Source: CAVQCX01 sp963775335 (GTDB lineage Bacteria > Pseudomonadota > Gammaproteobacteria > Chromatiales > Chromatiaceae). Taken from it: DNA of 64,000 bases. Shown one piece after another: positions 1 through 8,670 of this stretch (positions are counted from its first letter, which is position 1; each line of letters opens with the position of its first letter). The notes under the pieces were generated by a model. That model worked only from the letters and a program-made list of their open reading frames with translations. It searched no databases and had not been told where the DNA came from. Both the position numbers and the translations under genes were made by a program. The stretch covers positions 2,356,001-2,420,000 of the forward strand of contig CAVZIJ010000003.1 in assembly GCA_963775335.1 (NCBI GenBank), written 5' to 3'.

Positions 1-1140
1 CTGACCGGCGAACGTCTCGGTGTCCGCGAGAAAGCGCCCGTCGCCCCCTACGGGGTTGTCCACGGGCAAACCGTAGCGCTGGCCGACGATGTAGTCCTCG
101 AGACCATGGCCGGGCGCGGTGTGCACCGCCCCCGTGCCCGCATCCAGGGTGACGTGCTCGCCGAGGATCACCGGGACCTGCCGAGCATAGAACGGGTGCT
201 GTAGCTGCACCCCTTCCAGATCGGCCCCCGGCGCGTAGCCCTTGACCCGGTAATCGCTGATGCCGTAGCGGCCCATCACCTCCTTGAGCAGGGGGGCGGC
301 GATGATCAGGCGCTCGCGCCCCAGGGGCCCGTCGCACTCGACGATGGCGTACTCCAGGGCCGGGCTCAGGGCGACCGCCTGATTCGCCGGGAGCGTCCAG
401 GGCGTGGTCGTCCAGATCACCAGGGAGACCGGGCCGCTGCCGCACCCGCCTGGGCCATGGTGACAGCGGACCAGCAGGGCCGCCGGATCGACGAGCCGGA
501 AGCGCACATCGATGGCATAGGAGCTCTTGTCCTTGTATTCGACCTCGGCCTCGGCCAAGGCCGAGCCGCAATCGGTGCACCAGTGCACCGGCTTGTAGCC
601 CTTCTGCACATGACCCCGGGCAACGATGCGGCCGAGGGCGCGGACGATATCGGCCTCGAATCGATAGTCCATTGTCAGGTAGGGCCGGTCCCAGTCGCCG
701 AGCACGCCCAGTCGCTTGAAGTCCAGGCGCTGGCGCTCGACCTGCTGGGCGGCATATTCGCGGCAGGCCTTGCGGAATCCCTCGGCATCCACCTTCTGGC
801 CCACGCGTCCGACCTTCTTCTCCACCTGCAGCTCGATGGGCAGGCCGTGGCAATCCCAGCCCGGGACATAGGGCGCGTCGTAGCCGTCGAGACCCCGGCT
901 CTTGACGATGATGTCCTTGAGCACCTTGTTGACCGCATGGCCGATGTGTATCTCGCCGTTGGCATAAGGGGGCCCATCGTGCAGGACGAACCTCGGCCGG
1001 CCCGCGGCGACCTCCCGCTGCAGGGCGTAGAGGCCCATCCCTTCCCATCGCCGGAGCATCTCGGGCTCGCGTTGAGCCAGATTAGCCTTCATCGGGAACG
1101 CGGTGCTGGGGAGGTTCAGGGTGCTCTTGTAGTCAGTCAC
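1..1140 (-). CDS. ileS: Isoleucyl-tRNA synthetase, N-terminal part (cut by window edge)
   Basis: Class I aminoacyl-tRNA synthetase that charges tRNA-Ile in the cytoplasm. Only the first 380 residues are inside the window. The protein opens MTDYKSTLNLP, and the class I signature HIGH lies at about residues 65-68 in a GEIHIGHAVNK context. The motif WTTTPWTLPAN marks the start of the CP1 editing domain. The start is a GTG at 1140, preceded by a purine-rich AGAGGAAAAGG stretch. It lies downstream of ribF on the same strand with a 54-bp gap, the usual gammaproteobacterial ribF-ileS order, so the two are probably cotranscribed. The C-terminal KMSKS loop and zinc domain are outside the window. Confidence 0.96.
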   Translation of the reverse strand, partial: MTDYKSTLNLPSTAFPMKANLAQREPEMLRRWEGMGLYALQREVAAGRPRFVLHDGPPYANGEIHIGHAVNKVLKDIIVKSRGLDGYDAPYVPGWDCHGLPIELQVEKKVGRVGQKVDAEGFRKACREYAAQQVERQRLDFKRLGVLGDWDRPYLTMDYRFEADIVRALGRIVARGHVQKGYKPVHWCTDCGSALAEAEVEYKDKSSYAIDVRFRLVDPAALLVRCHHGPGGCGSGPVSLVIWTTTPWTLPANQAVALSPALEYAIVECDGPLGRERLIIAAPLLKEVMGRYGISDYRVKGYAPGADLEGVQLQHPFYARQVPVILGEHVTLDAGTGAVHTAPGHGLEDYIVGQRYGLPVDNPVGGDGRFLADTETFAGQ

Positions 1141-1194
1141 GACGATGCCTTTTCCTCTGCGTGCTCGGCGGATGCGACGGGAAGCGGGGACGCG

Positions 1195-2133
1195 TCAGCC
1201 GGGGGACAACCCGAGGCACGCGCGGGCCTCGAGAGCGTCGCGCTCGATCTGGCGGCGCAGCTCCTCGAACGAGGCGAACCGGCGCTCGTCCCTCAACCTC
1301 TGCGCAAACTCCACCTGGACGTGCTCGCCGTAGATGGCCCGATGAAAATCGAACAGGTGCACCTCCAGCAGGTACCGCGAATCCCCGCTCACCGTGGGGC
1401 GGATGCCGATGTTCGCAACCCCGGGCCAGACCCCTTCCGCGAGCCCATGGACCCGCGCAGCGAAGACGCCCCGCAGCGGGCTGGATCGACGATGCAGATC
1501 CAGGTTCGCGGTCGGGAACCCGATGCTTCGCCCCCGCTTGTCGCCGTGGGCGATCCGCCCGCAGATCCGGTAGGGGCGGCCCAACAGGCGCTCGGCGGCG
1601 CTCAGGTCACCCTCGCGCAGCGCCTCGCGGATGCGCGTGCTGCTCACCCGCCGTTCCTCCAACGAGAAGGTGCTCATGTTGTCGACGGCAAAGCCATGCA
1701 CTGCGCCCTCCCGGCGCAACAGCTCGATGTCGCCCGAGCGGCCGCGACCGAACCGGAAGTCATCGCCGACGAAGAGGTAGCGCACTCCCAGCCCCTCGAC
1801 CAGCAACCGGTGGATGAACTCCTCGGCCGACCGGGCGGCGAGCCGGGCATTGAACTCCAACAGCATGACCCGGTCCACGCCTGAATCGCGAATCGCCCCG
1901 AGCTTCTCGCGAAAGCGTGTGAGGCGCGCCGGTGCCGCCTCGGGCGAGAAGAACTCCTGAGGCTGCGGCTCGAAGGTGATCACAATAGCGGGCAGGCCCA
2001 GCTCGCGGGCCTTCTCCAGCAGGTGGCGAAACACCGCCTGATGGCCTAGATGGACCCCATCGAAATTGCCGATGGTCGCCACGTTGCCCCGGTGACCGGA
2101 CCTCAGATTGTGCAGACCGCGAATCAGCTCCAT
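1195..2133 (-). CDS. ribF: Bifunctional riboflavin kinase / FAD synthetase
   Basis: Converts riboflavin to FMN and then to FAD using ATP. 312 residues, the normal family length. The N-terminal FAD synthetase domain shows GNFDGVHLGH near residues 22-31, the nucleotidyltransferase HxGH-type signature. The C-terminal flavokinase domain begins near residue 185 with GRSIGFPTANL. The ATG start fits the family N-terminus (MELIRGLHNL). It is upstream of ileS on the same strand, a conserved pairing. Cofactor supply is relevant to the flavoproteins in this window (hydrogenase flavoprotein subunit, FMN reductase, UbiX). Confidence 0.96.
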   Translation of the reverse strand: MELIRGLHNLRSGHRGNVATIGNFDGVHLGHQAVFRHLLEKARELGLPAIVITFEPQPQEFFSPEAAPARLTRFREKLGAIRDSGVDRVMLLEFNARLAARSAEEFIHRLLVEGLGVRYLFVGDDFRFGRGRSGDIELLRREGAVHGFAVDNMSTFSLEERRVSSTRIREALREGDLSAAERLLGRPYRICGRIAHGDKRGRSIGFPTANLDLHRRSSPLRGVFAARVHGLAEGVWPGVANIGIRPTVSGDSRYLLEVHLFDFHRAIYGEHVQVEFAQRLRDERRFASFEELRRQIERDALEARACLGLSPG

Positions 2134-2300
2134 GGCAACGCGCGCTGCGCTCGATGGCGAAAGGCGAGTGATTATACAAAGGTTAACCCGCCAAGGGGCA
2201 GCGCAACGGCGGGGCCGAACCGCCCGCGGCCCGGATACCAGCCGGTCCTGGGGGGGCTATCGACTCCGCGACCGTATTGCGAAGTAGGTGCCGGCGGGGC

Positions 2301-2786
2301 TCAACTGGCGAGACGGCCCTTGGCGTCCAAGGCGTACAGGTGGCGCTCGGCGTCGACCAGGTGCTGACCCCAGTGCATCTTGAACCCCCGGCGCCAGCCC
2401 TCAAGCGCCTTGGAGGGTCCACCGGGGGTCTCGTCGAGCAGGCGCAGGCCGTGTTTGAGCTCGCAGTAGATGTCGGTGAGGTCGTCCGCCAGGCTCCCGC
2501 TCATGTTCTGCTCTTCGGAGGAGACGTCGAACTCCAACCAGTAGCCGTCGTTCTCGCCCAGGAGCTCGCGCAGGTGAGAAAACAGCTCGAAGCGCGCGTC
2601 GAGATCGGCGACCAAGGTGTGCTCGCCTCCCACCCCCGGCGCCTCCAGTCGCTTGATCGCCGCATGCAGCCTCGGCAGCAGATCCGCGAGGTCGCGCACC
2701 CACGCGCCGTTGCCCAACCCCGCCTTCTCGATGAGCGCGCAGTAATCGCGTGCGATCTCGGTCATCTCATTCAGGTCGGGATCCAT
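2301..2786 (-). CDS. DUF5063 family protein
   Basis: About 161 residues, acidic and mostly helical in appearance, with no signal peptide or membrane segment. It resembles the DUF5063 family, whose function is unknown. I chose the ATG at 2786 because GGGGGAAGAG immediately precedes it; a GTG five codons upstream (2801) is the alternative. The rubredoxin gene lies 75 bp upstream on the same strand, so the two may be cotranscribed. The family call is from recognition of the overall sequence, not from a catalytic motif. Confidence 0.7.
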   Translation of the reverse strand: MDPDLNEMTEIARDYCALIEKAGLGNGAWVRDLADLLPRLHAAIKRLEAPGVGGEHTLVADLDARFELFSHLRELLGENDGYWLEFDVSSEEQNMSGSLADDLTDIYCELKHGLRLLDETPGGPSKALEGWRRGFKMHWGQHLVDAERHLYALDAKGRLAS

Positions 2787-2861
2787 CTCTTCCCCCGGCA
2801 CGTCAGCCCAGGTACCCAGAGGGAAGTGTAGCCAAGAATCCCACGCGGACAGCCGCTACGC

Positions 2862-3026
2862 TCACAGCTCGACCATCTCGAAATCTTCTTTGCCGGCGCC
2901 GCATTCGGGACACTTCCAGTTGAGAGGGATATCCTCCCATCGGGTGCCCGGCGCAATCCCCTCGTCGGGCAGGCCGGCCATCTCGTCGTAGATAAAGCCA
3001 CAGATCACGCACATGTATTTCTTCAT
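2862..3026 (-). CDS. rubA: Rubredoxin
   Basis: 54-residue iron-only electron carrier of the cytoplasm. Both halves of the Fe(Cys)4 site are visible: CVICG at residues 6-10 and CPECGAGK at residues 39-46. The family also typically carries the intervening Asp/Glu-Gly-Ile-Ala-Pro-Gly-Thr segment and a conserved Trp, and both are present here. The length is standard. In bacteria rubredoxins commonly pass electrons to oxygen- or peroxide-reducing enzymes; the partner is not evident here. In many gammaproteobacteria rubredoxin sits beside thiamine or heme genes, as it does here (divergent from thiD). Confidence 0.95.
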   Translation of the reverse strand: MKKYMCVICGFIYDEMAGLPDEGIAPGTRWEDIPLNWKCPECGAGKEDFEMVEL

Positions 3027-3183
3027 CGGTCTCCCATCCGGGTCCAGTCGACCCCGCAGCGATCATGGGGGCGGCATTCTGTCACGAACCCATATCCGAG
3101 GCCACCGCATGGACCTCGCTTGCCGGCAGTCGGCGGCGCCGGCCGCGCCCGGGTAGACTATGGGCCTTGTCGCCGATGATCCC

Positions 3184-3984
3184 ATGAGTCCACCGCATCC
3201 CCCCGTCGTGCTTGCCATCGCCGGCCATGATCCGAGCGGCGGCGCCGGAATCCAAGCCGATATCGAGGCGGCCGGCGCCAACGGCGCGCTCGTCGCAACC
3301 GTGGTCAGCTGTTTGACGGTCCAGGACACCCGTGACGTCCATTCTCTCTCCCCCCTGGAGCCACAGCTCGTCCTGGCCCAGGCCGAGACGCTGCTTCACG
3401 ACCTACCCGTAGCGGTGATCAAGATCGGACTGATCGGCACTGCAGAGCTCGCCCAGGCGCTCGTCCGGCTGCTGGACCGTGAGGCCTCCGGCATTCCGGT
3501 CGTGCTCGACCCGATCCTGCGGGCCGGTGGGGGCTCAGCCCTCGCCGACACCGCGCTTCAGGCCGCGCTTCGCGATGCGCTGATCCCGCGGGCGACCCTG
3601 GTCACGCCCAACCTTCCGGAGGCGCGTGTACTGGGCGGCGCACAGACCGCGGAAGAGTGCGCGCAGCGCCTGCTCAGGCTGGGTGCGCCCTGGGTGCTCG
3701 TCACCGGAACCCACGAGGACGCCCCCGCAGTGACCAACAGGCTGTTCGGACCCGCCGGCCGCGGTGGAGCCTGGGACTGGCCGCGCCTGCCCCACAGCTA
3801 CCATGGCTCGGGCTGCACGCTGGCGTCCGCGGCAGCGGCCCTGCTGGCCCGCGGTCTGCCGATGGAGCAAGCCGTCGAGCGCGCCCAGGACTACACTTGG
3901 CGCGCTCTGGCCGCGGGCTACAGGCCCGGCCAAGGCCAGCACCTGCCCGAGCGCCTGCTGGGGCTGCGTGGAGAGCCCCAGTGA
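3184..3984 (+). CDS. thiD: Hydroxymethylpyrimidine / phosphomethylpyrimidine kinase
   Basis: Phosphorylates HMP to HMP-P and HMP-PP in thiamine biosynthesis. 266 residues from the chosen ATG. The ribokinase-fold signature AGHDPSGGAGIQAD is near the N-terminus and the C-terminal anion-hole motif HGSGCTLASA is present. An in-frame ATG at 3160 would add eight residues; neither start has a clear Shine-Dalgarno, and 3184 fits the family N-terminus better. It overlaps thiE by four bases (GTGA), so translation is probably coupled. No TPP riboswitch was recognised in the 157 bp upstream. Confidence 0.94.
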   Translation: MSPPHPPVVLAIAGHDPSGGAGIQADIEAAGANGALVATVVSCLTVQDTRDVHSLSPLEPQLVLAQAETLLHDLPVAVIKIGLIGTAELAQALVRLLDREASGIPVVLDPILRAGGGSALADTALQAALRDALIPRATLVTPNLPEARVLGGAQTAEECAQRLLRLGAPWVLVTGTHEDAPAVTNRLFGPAGRGGAWDWPRLPHSYHGSGCTLASAAAALLARGLPMEQAVERAQDYTWRALAAGYRPGQGQHLPERLLGLRGEPQ

Positions 3985-4616
3985 GCGGACACCACCCCGC
4001 CCTCAGGGGACTCTACGTCATCACCGATGGCCCCGACCCGGTGCCGCGCGTCGAGCAGGCGCTCGGCGGCGGCGCACGACTGGTGCAATACCGCGACAAG
4101 ACCGCAGACGCGCAGCGGCGGCTCAAGGAGGCCCTCGGGCTGCTGAGCCTGTGCGACCACTACGGGGTACCGCTGATCATCAACGACGACCTGGATCTGG
4201 CGGCGGCCGCCGGGGCGCACGGGGTGCACCTGGGCCGCGACGACCCGTCCTTGGCCGCAGCCCGCCGGCGGCTGGGTGCCGGGGCGCTGATCGGCGTCTC
4301 CTGCTACAACGAGCTGGGCCGGGCCCTCCAAGCGGCCGACGAGGGAGCGGACTACGTGGCGTTCGGGCGATTCTTTCCCTCGGGCACCAAGCCTCTGGCC
4401 GTTCAGGCAGAGCCTGAGCTGCTGCGCCGAGCCCGCAAGGCGCTGAGGCTGCCCCTAGTTGCGATCGGCGGTATTACCCCCGAGAATGGCGACGCACTGA
4501 TAGAGGCCGGCGCCGACATGCTGGCCGTTAGCGGCGGCCTCCTGGGCCAGCCCGATATCCGCGCCGCCGCTCTCGCCTTCACCCGTCTGTTCGAGCCAGG
4601 AGGTCCAACCCGATGA
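3981..4616 (+). CDS. thiE: Thiamine-phosphate synthase
   Basis: Joins HMP-PP (made by ThiD next door) to thiazole phosphate to give thiamine monophosphate. 211 residues, TIM-barrel family. Visible family features: LYVITD at the start, the pyrophosphate-binding segment VQYRDK, GVHLGRDD, and the glycine-rich phosphate loops AIGGIT and VSGGL near the C-terminus. The GTG start lies inside the thiD stop codon. Its own stop overlaps the hemL start (ATGA), giving a tightly coupled thiD-thiE-hemL operon. Confidence 0.95.
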   Translation: MSGHHPALRGLYVITDGPDPVPRVEQALGGGARLVQYRDKTADAQRRLKEALGLLSLCDHYGVPLIINDDLDLAAAAGAHGVHLGRDDPSLAAARRRLGAGALIGVSCYNELGRALQAADEGADYVAFGRFFPSGTKPLAVQAEPELLRRARKALRLPLVAIGGITPENGDALIEAGADMLAVSGGLLGQPDIRAAALAFTRLFEPGGPTR

Positions 4617-5896
4617 GCCGCTCCCACGACCTTTTCGTCGCCGCCCAGGCCCGTATCCCGGGGGGCGTGAACTCCCCGGTCAGGGCTTTTCGCGGCGTGG
4701 GCGGTGACCCCCTGTTCATCGACCGGGCCTCCGGGCCCTATCTCTACGACGCAGACGGCGTGCCCTACATCGACTACGTCGGCTCCTGGGGTCCGATGAT
4801 CCTGGGCCACGCCCACCCGGCGGTGATCGCGGCGGTGCAGGACGCGATCGGGCGCGGCCTGAGCTTCGGGGCACCCACGCAGATCGAGACGCGCATGGCC
4901 GAGAGGGTATGCGAGCTGGTGCCTTCCATGGATCTGGTGCGCATGGTCAGCTCCGGCACCGAGGCGACCATGAGCGCCATCCGGCTCGCCCGGGGTCATA
5001 CCGGGCGCGACAAGATCGTCAAGTTCGAGGGCTGCTACCACGGTCATTCCGACTCCCTGCTGGTCAAGGCCGGGTCTGGGGCGCTCACCCTGGGACAGCC
5101 CTCCTCGCCCGGCGTGCCAACCGCGCTGGCAGAGCAGACCATCACCCTCAGCTACAACGACGCGGATCAGGTGCGCGAGACCTTTGCGGCCCTGGGCGCC
5201 GCGATCGCCTGCATCATCGTCGAGCCGGTGGCCGGCAACATGAACTGCATCCCGCCCGAGCCCGGATTCCTCCAGACCCTGCGAGAGGTCTGCGACGAGC
5301 ACGGCGCGGTCCTGATCTTCGACGAGGTGATGAGCGGATTCCGGGTCGCCTTGGGCGGGGCCCAGACCCTGTACGGGGTGCGGCCTGACCTGACCACTTT
5401 GGGCAAGGTCATCGGCGGGGGCATGCCGGTGGGCGCCTTCGGCGGGCAGCGCGACATCATGGCGAAGATCGCCCCTCTCGGCCCCGTCTATCAGGCCGGC
5501 ACGCTGTCGGGCAATCCGGTCGCCATGGCCGCCGGCCTCGCCACCCTGGAGCTGATCGCGGAGCCCGGCTTCTTCGACCGTCTGGGTGACCGAACCCGGG
5601 CGCTCACGGACGGGCTGTTTGCGCTGGCCAACGCCGCCGGTGTCCCCCTGAGCGCCAATCGGGTGGGGGGCATGTTCGGCATCTTCTTCACCGAGGCTCC
5701 CCGGGTCACCAACTATGCCCAGGCCACCGCCTGCGACCTGGAGCACTTCAAGGCCTTCTTCCATGCAATGCTCCGCCGCGGGGTCTACCTCGCCCCGTCC
5801 GCCTTCGAGGCGGGCTTCGTCTCGGCGGCCCACGGGGACGAGGAAATCGCGGCCACCCTCTCGGCCGCGGCGGAGGCCTTCGCCGAGATCGCCTGA
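4613..5896 (+). CDS. hemL: Glutamate-1-semialdehyde 2,1-aminomutase
   Basis: PLP enzyme of the C5 heme pathway that makes 5-aminolevulinate from glutamate-1-semialdehyde. 427 residues, normal length. Typical features are the N-terminal IPGGVNSPVRAF, the substrate-binding SSGTEATMSA, IFDEVMSGFR for the PLP pyridine nitrogen, and TTLGKVIGGGMPVGAFGG with the Schiff-base lysine. It starts at an ATG overlapping the thiE stop. Heme supply is relevant because four c-type cytochromes are encoded at 20.4-23.7 kb. Confidence 0.97.
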   Translation: MSRSHDLFVAAQARIPGGVNSPVRAFRGVGGDPLFIDRASGPYLYDADGVPYIDYVGSWGPMILGHAHPAVIAAVQDAIGRGLSFGAPTQIETRMAERVCELVPSMDLVRMVSSGTEATMSAIRLARGHTGRDKIVKFEGCYHGHSDSLLVKAGSGALTLGQPSSPGVPTALAEQTITLSYNDADQVRETFAALGAAIACIIVEPVAGNMNCIPPEPGFLQTLREVCDEHGAVLIFDEVMSGFRVALGGAQTLYGVRPDLTTLGKVIGGGMPVGAFGGQRDIMAKIAPLGPVYQAGTLSGNPVAMAAGLATLELIAEPGFFDRLGDRTRALTDGLFALANAAGVPLSANRVGGMFGIFFTEAPRVTNYAQATACDLEHFKAFFHAMLRRGVYLAPSAFEAGFVSAAHGDEEIAATLSAAAEAFAEIA

Positions 5897-5957
5897 GCCA
5901 TAGAGCACGGGACGACCCGGGGGCCCTGATCCTAAAGCCCGACCCTGCGGCCCGCCC

Positions 5958-8034
5958 GTGACTGAGCTTCTGCCTCAGCTGCTCGCCTGGATACCGGCGC
6001 ATCCCCTCGGGGCCGGTCTGGCCATCTTTCTAGTGGCGATGTCCGAGTCCCTCGCGGTGATCGGCCTGCTCGTTCCGGGCGTGCTGATGATGTTCGGGAT
6101 CGGCGCCCTGGTCGCCGCGGGTGCGGTCGAATTCTCGGATGCCTACGCCTGGGCGGTCGCCGGCGCCGTGGCCGGCGACGGGCTGAGCTTCTGGCTCGGG
6201 CGCCGGTTCCGGGACCGCATACGCGGCCTTTGGCCTTTCAGCAGGCACCCGACGGGTCTGGAGCGGGGGCTGGGCTTCTTCGACCGCTACGGGGGCAAAA
6301 GCGTCGTCTTCGGGCGTTTCGTCGGGCCGGTCCGGGCCATCATTCCGCTGGTCGCGGGGATGCTGGGGATGTCCCCCAGGCGCTTCCTGGCCGCCAACCT
6401 GCTGTCGGCCCTGGCCTGGGCGCCGGCCTATCTGCTCCCGGGTATGCTGTTCGGCGCTTCGCTGGAGCTCGCCTCCGAGGTGGCGTTCCGCTTGGTCATT
6501 CTGCTGCTCCTCCTCGCGGTCATCCTATGGACCGTGGTCTGGACGGTGCGCACCGCCTTTCGGGTCCTCCACCCCCATGCAAGCGCCTGGCTACAGGCGG
6601 TGCTCGGCTGGAGCGCCCTGCACCCGAAGTTCGGCGAGATCGGCCGTGCGCTCGCCGACCCGTCCCACCCAGAGGCCCGGGGCCTGGCGCTGTTCGCAAG
6701 CCTGCTCACGGTCAGCGCCGGACTGCTGATGCTCCTCACCGGGGTCCTCCTGGGAGGAGGCTGGCCGAGCCCGCTCGACCACACCCTGTTCGAGGGACTG
6801 CGCAGCCTGCGCAATCCGCTCGCCGATCACTTCATGGTCTATGCGTCGAGGCTCGCGGACACCTTCGTGGTGGTGCCGTTGATCGTCGGCGTGCTGCTGT
6901 ACCTCGCCGCCCAGCGGCATTGGCGGACGACCGCCTATTGGTTGGCGGCCGCCGCCTTCGGCATGCTCTCTTCGGTCGTCCTCAAGTACAGCCTACGCAT
7001 CCCCAGACCCCTGTCCGGGATAGAGGGACTCACGCCCTTCGCCTTTCCGAGCACCCATGGCATGCGCGCTACGGTGCTCTACGGCTTCCTGGCGGTGATG
7101 ATCGCTCGCGCCTTGCGGGCACGCTGGCGATGGATTCCATACAGCATCGCCGGCGTGATAATGGCTATCGTCTCGATGTCGAGGGTCTATCTAGGGGTGC
7201 AATGGCTCTCGGAACGTCCTGGCGAGCCTGACTCTCGGCCTCACCTGGATCGCGGCCCTCGGCGTCGCCTATCACCGCCACACCCGGGTGGAGACCCGTT
7301 GGCGGGGTCTGGCCGTCGGGTCCGTAGCGGTGCTGACCCTAGCCACCTCCCTCCAGAGCTGGCGTGCCCAGGGAGCCGACATCGCCCTCTACACGCCCCA
7401 ACGACCGAGCCGCACCGTCCTCGAGAACGGCTGGTGGAGCCGGGACTGGGCAACCCTGCCCTCCGTGCGGGAGGACACCCGGGGGCTGGACACCCACCCG
7501 CTCAGCCTCCAATACGCGGGAGCGTTGCAAGCGCTGAGCGGGCGCCTGGAGGCCGAGGGCTGGAGGCGGCCGTCGCCGCTGGGCTGGCGCGATCTCCTGA
7601 CCCTGCTCTCGCCGAGCCTGCCGCTCCGGCGGCTGCCGCTGCTGCCCCAGGTCCACAAGGGTCGTCATGAGGAGCTGGCGCTGATCAAGGACCTGAGCCC
7701 GAATCGCCGCGTGGTGATCCGGCTGTGGCGCAGCGATCTGCGCCTCGAGCCGGGCGATGTCCCCCTCTGGATCGGCAATGCGAGCCTTCAGGAGCGCGCC
7801 GAGCTGCTGTGGTTTCTGGGCTACCCGGTCACGGATCCGGACTTTCCGGCCGCCTTCCGTTACCTGGATGCGGCGCTCAGAGGGGCCGGTCTGGAGCTGC
7901 GCCGCCCGCGGGCCGACCGGGACCTGCTGCTGGCGCGCCCGCCGCGCGCGAACCGCCGTATCAGTCCTGCGATCCCCAGCGCGGGGTCAGTTGGTGCTCC
8001 ACGCCCAGATGGTCGAGCACCCGCCCCACCATGA
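5958..8034 (+). pseudogene. DedA / PAP2 phosphatase / LssY-C fusion membrane protein, frameshifted
   Basis: Three-part inner-membrane protein. An N-terminal DedA-like domain (residues 1 to about 190, several hydrophobic segments) is followed by a PAP2 lipid phosphatase domain (KYSLRIPRP and FPSTHGM motifs) and an LssY C-terminal-like domain. The reading frame breaks near 7213: an apparent extra A in TCGGAACGTC shifts the frame, and the sequence resumes in the next frame as VLASLTLGL and runs to 8034. Removing one base gives a single protein of about 690 residues. The third PAP2 motif reads SRVYLGVQWLS, with Gln where the nucleophilic His is expected. The last 74 bp overlap convergent ubiX. 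The frameshift may be genuine decay or a sequence error. The start is a GTG at 5958. Confidence 0.8.
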
Positions 8035-8578
8035 AATCGACCAGATCCGCGACCGAGCCGGAACCGAAGTAGAACCCGGGACTGGCCGGCATGATCACGG
8101 CCCCCAGACGGGCGAGCTTCAGCATGTGCTCGAGGTGGATCGCCGAGAACGGGGTCTCACGCACCACCAGGAGGAGCTTACGCTGCTCCTTGAGCATCAC
8201 GTCGGCCGCCCGATCGATGAGATCCTGACAGACCCCGGAGGCGATGGTCGCGAGCGTCCCGGTGGTGCAGGGACAGACCACCATCGCGTCGGGGGGATTG
8301 GACCCGCTGGCCACCGGCGCGGTCCATTGCTGCCGTCCGAACACCCGCAGCTGTCCCGGCCGGGCGGCAAAGCGCGCACTCAGCACGACCTCGGCCTCTT
8401 CGGCTCGGGAAGGCAGCTCCTCGCCAGCCTCCATGCGCATTACCACCTGGGCGGCCTGGGAGTACATCAGGTAGATTCGCCGCTCGGCCTTCACCAGGCA
8501 CTCGATCAGCCGTAGCGCGTAGGGCATGCCCGATGCGCCGGTGATGGCGACGGCGATGGGGCCGGGCTTGTCGCTCAT
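7961..8578 (-). CDS. ubiX: Flavin prenyltransferase UbiX
   Basis: Makes the prenylated FMN cofactor used by the UbiD decarboxylase in ubiquinone biosynthesis. 205 residues. The N-terminal AITGASGMPYALRL flavin-binding loop and the central PCTTGTLATIASGV segment are characteristic, as is LVVRETPFS, which carries conserved phosphate-binding residues. It starts with ATG at 8578. It is downstream of mpl on the same strand with a 92-bp gap, an arrangement common in gammaproteobacteria. Its 3' end overlaps the tail of the convergent LssY-like gene. Confidence 0.96.
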   Translation of the reverse strand: MSDKPGPIAVAITGASGMPYALRLIECLVKAERRIYLMYSQAAQVVMRMEAGEELPSRAEEAEVVLSARFAARPGQLRVFGRQQWTAPVASGSNPPDAMVVCPCTTGTLATIASGVCQDLIDRAADVMLKEQRKLLLVVRETPFSAIHLEHMLKLARLGAVIMPASPGFYFGSGSVADLVDFMVGRVLDHLGVEHQLTPRWGSQD

Positions 8579-8670
8579 GAGGTCGCTCCCGTTCCGAGCC
8601 GCAGCGGGCGTCTGAGCGCCTCCGCCGGCGTCAGTCTAACCCGCAAGACACTCCCCGACCGAGGTGTCGG

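Noticed and set aside
457..1884. 475-residue plus-strand open frame over ileS/ribF
   Set aside because: Antisense shadow of two clearly conserved minus-strand genes; no family resemblance.
3027..3183. TPP riboswitch before thiD
   Set aside because: No THI-box core found in the 157-bp leader.
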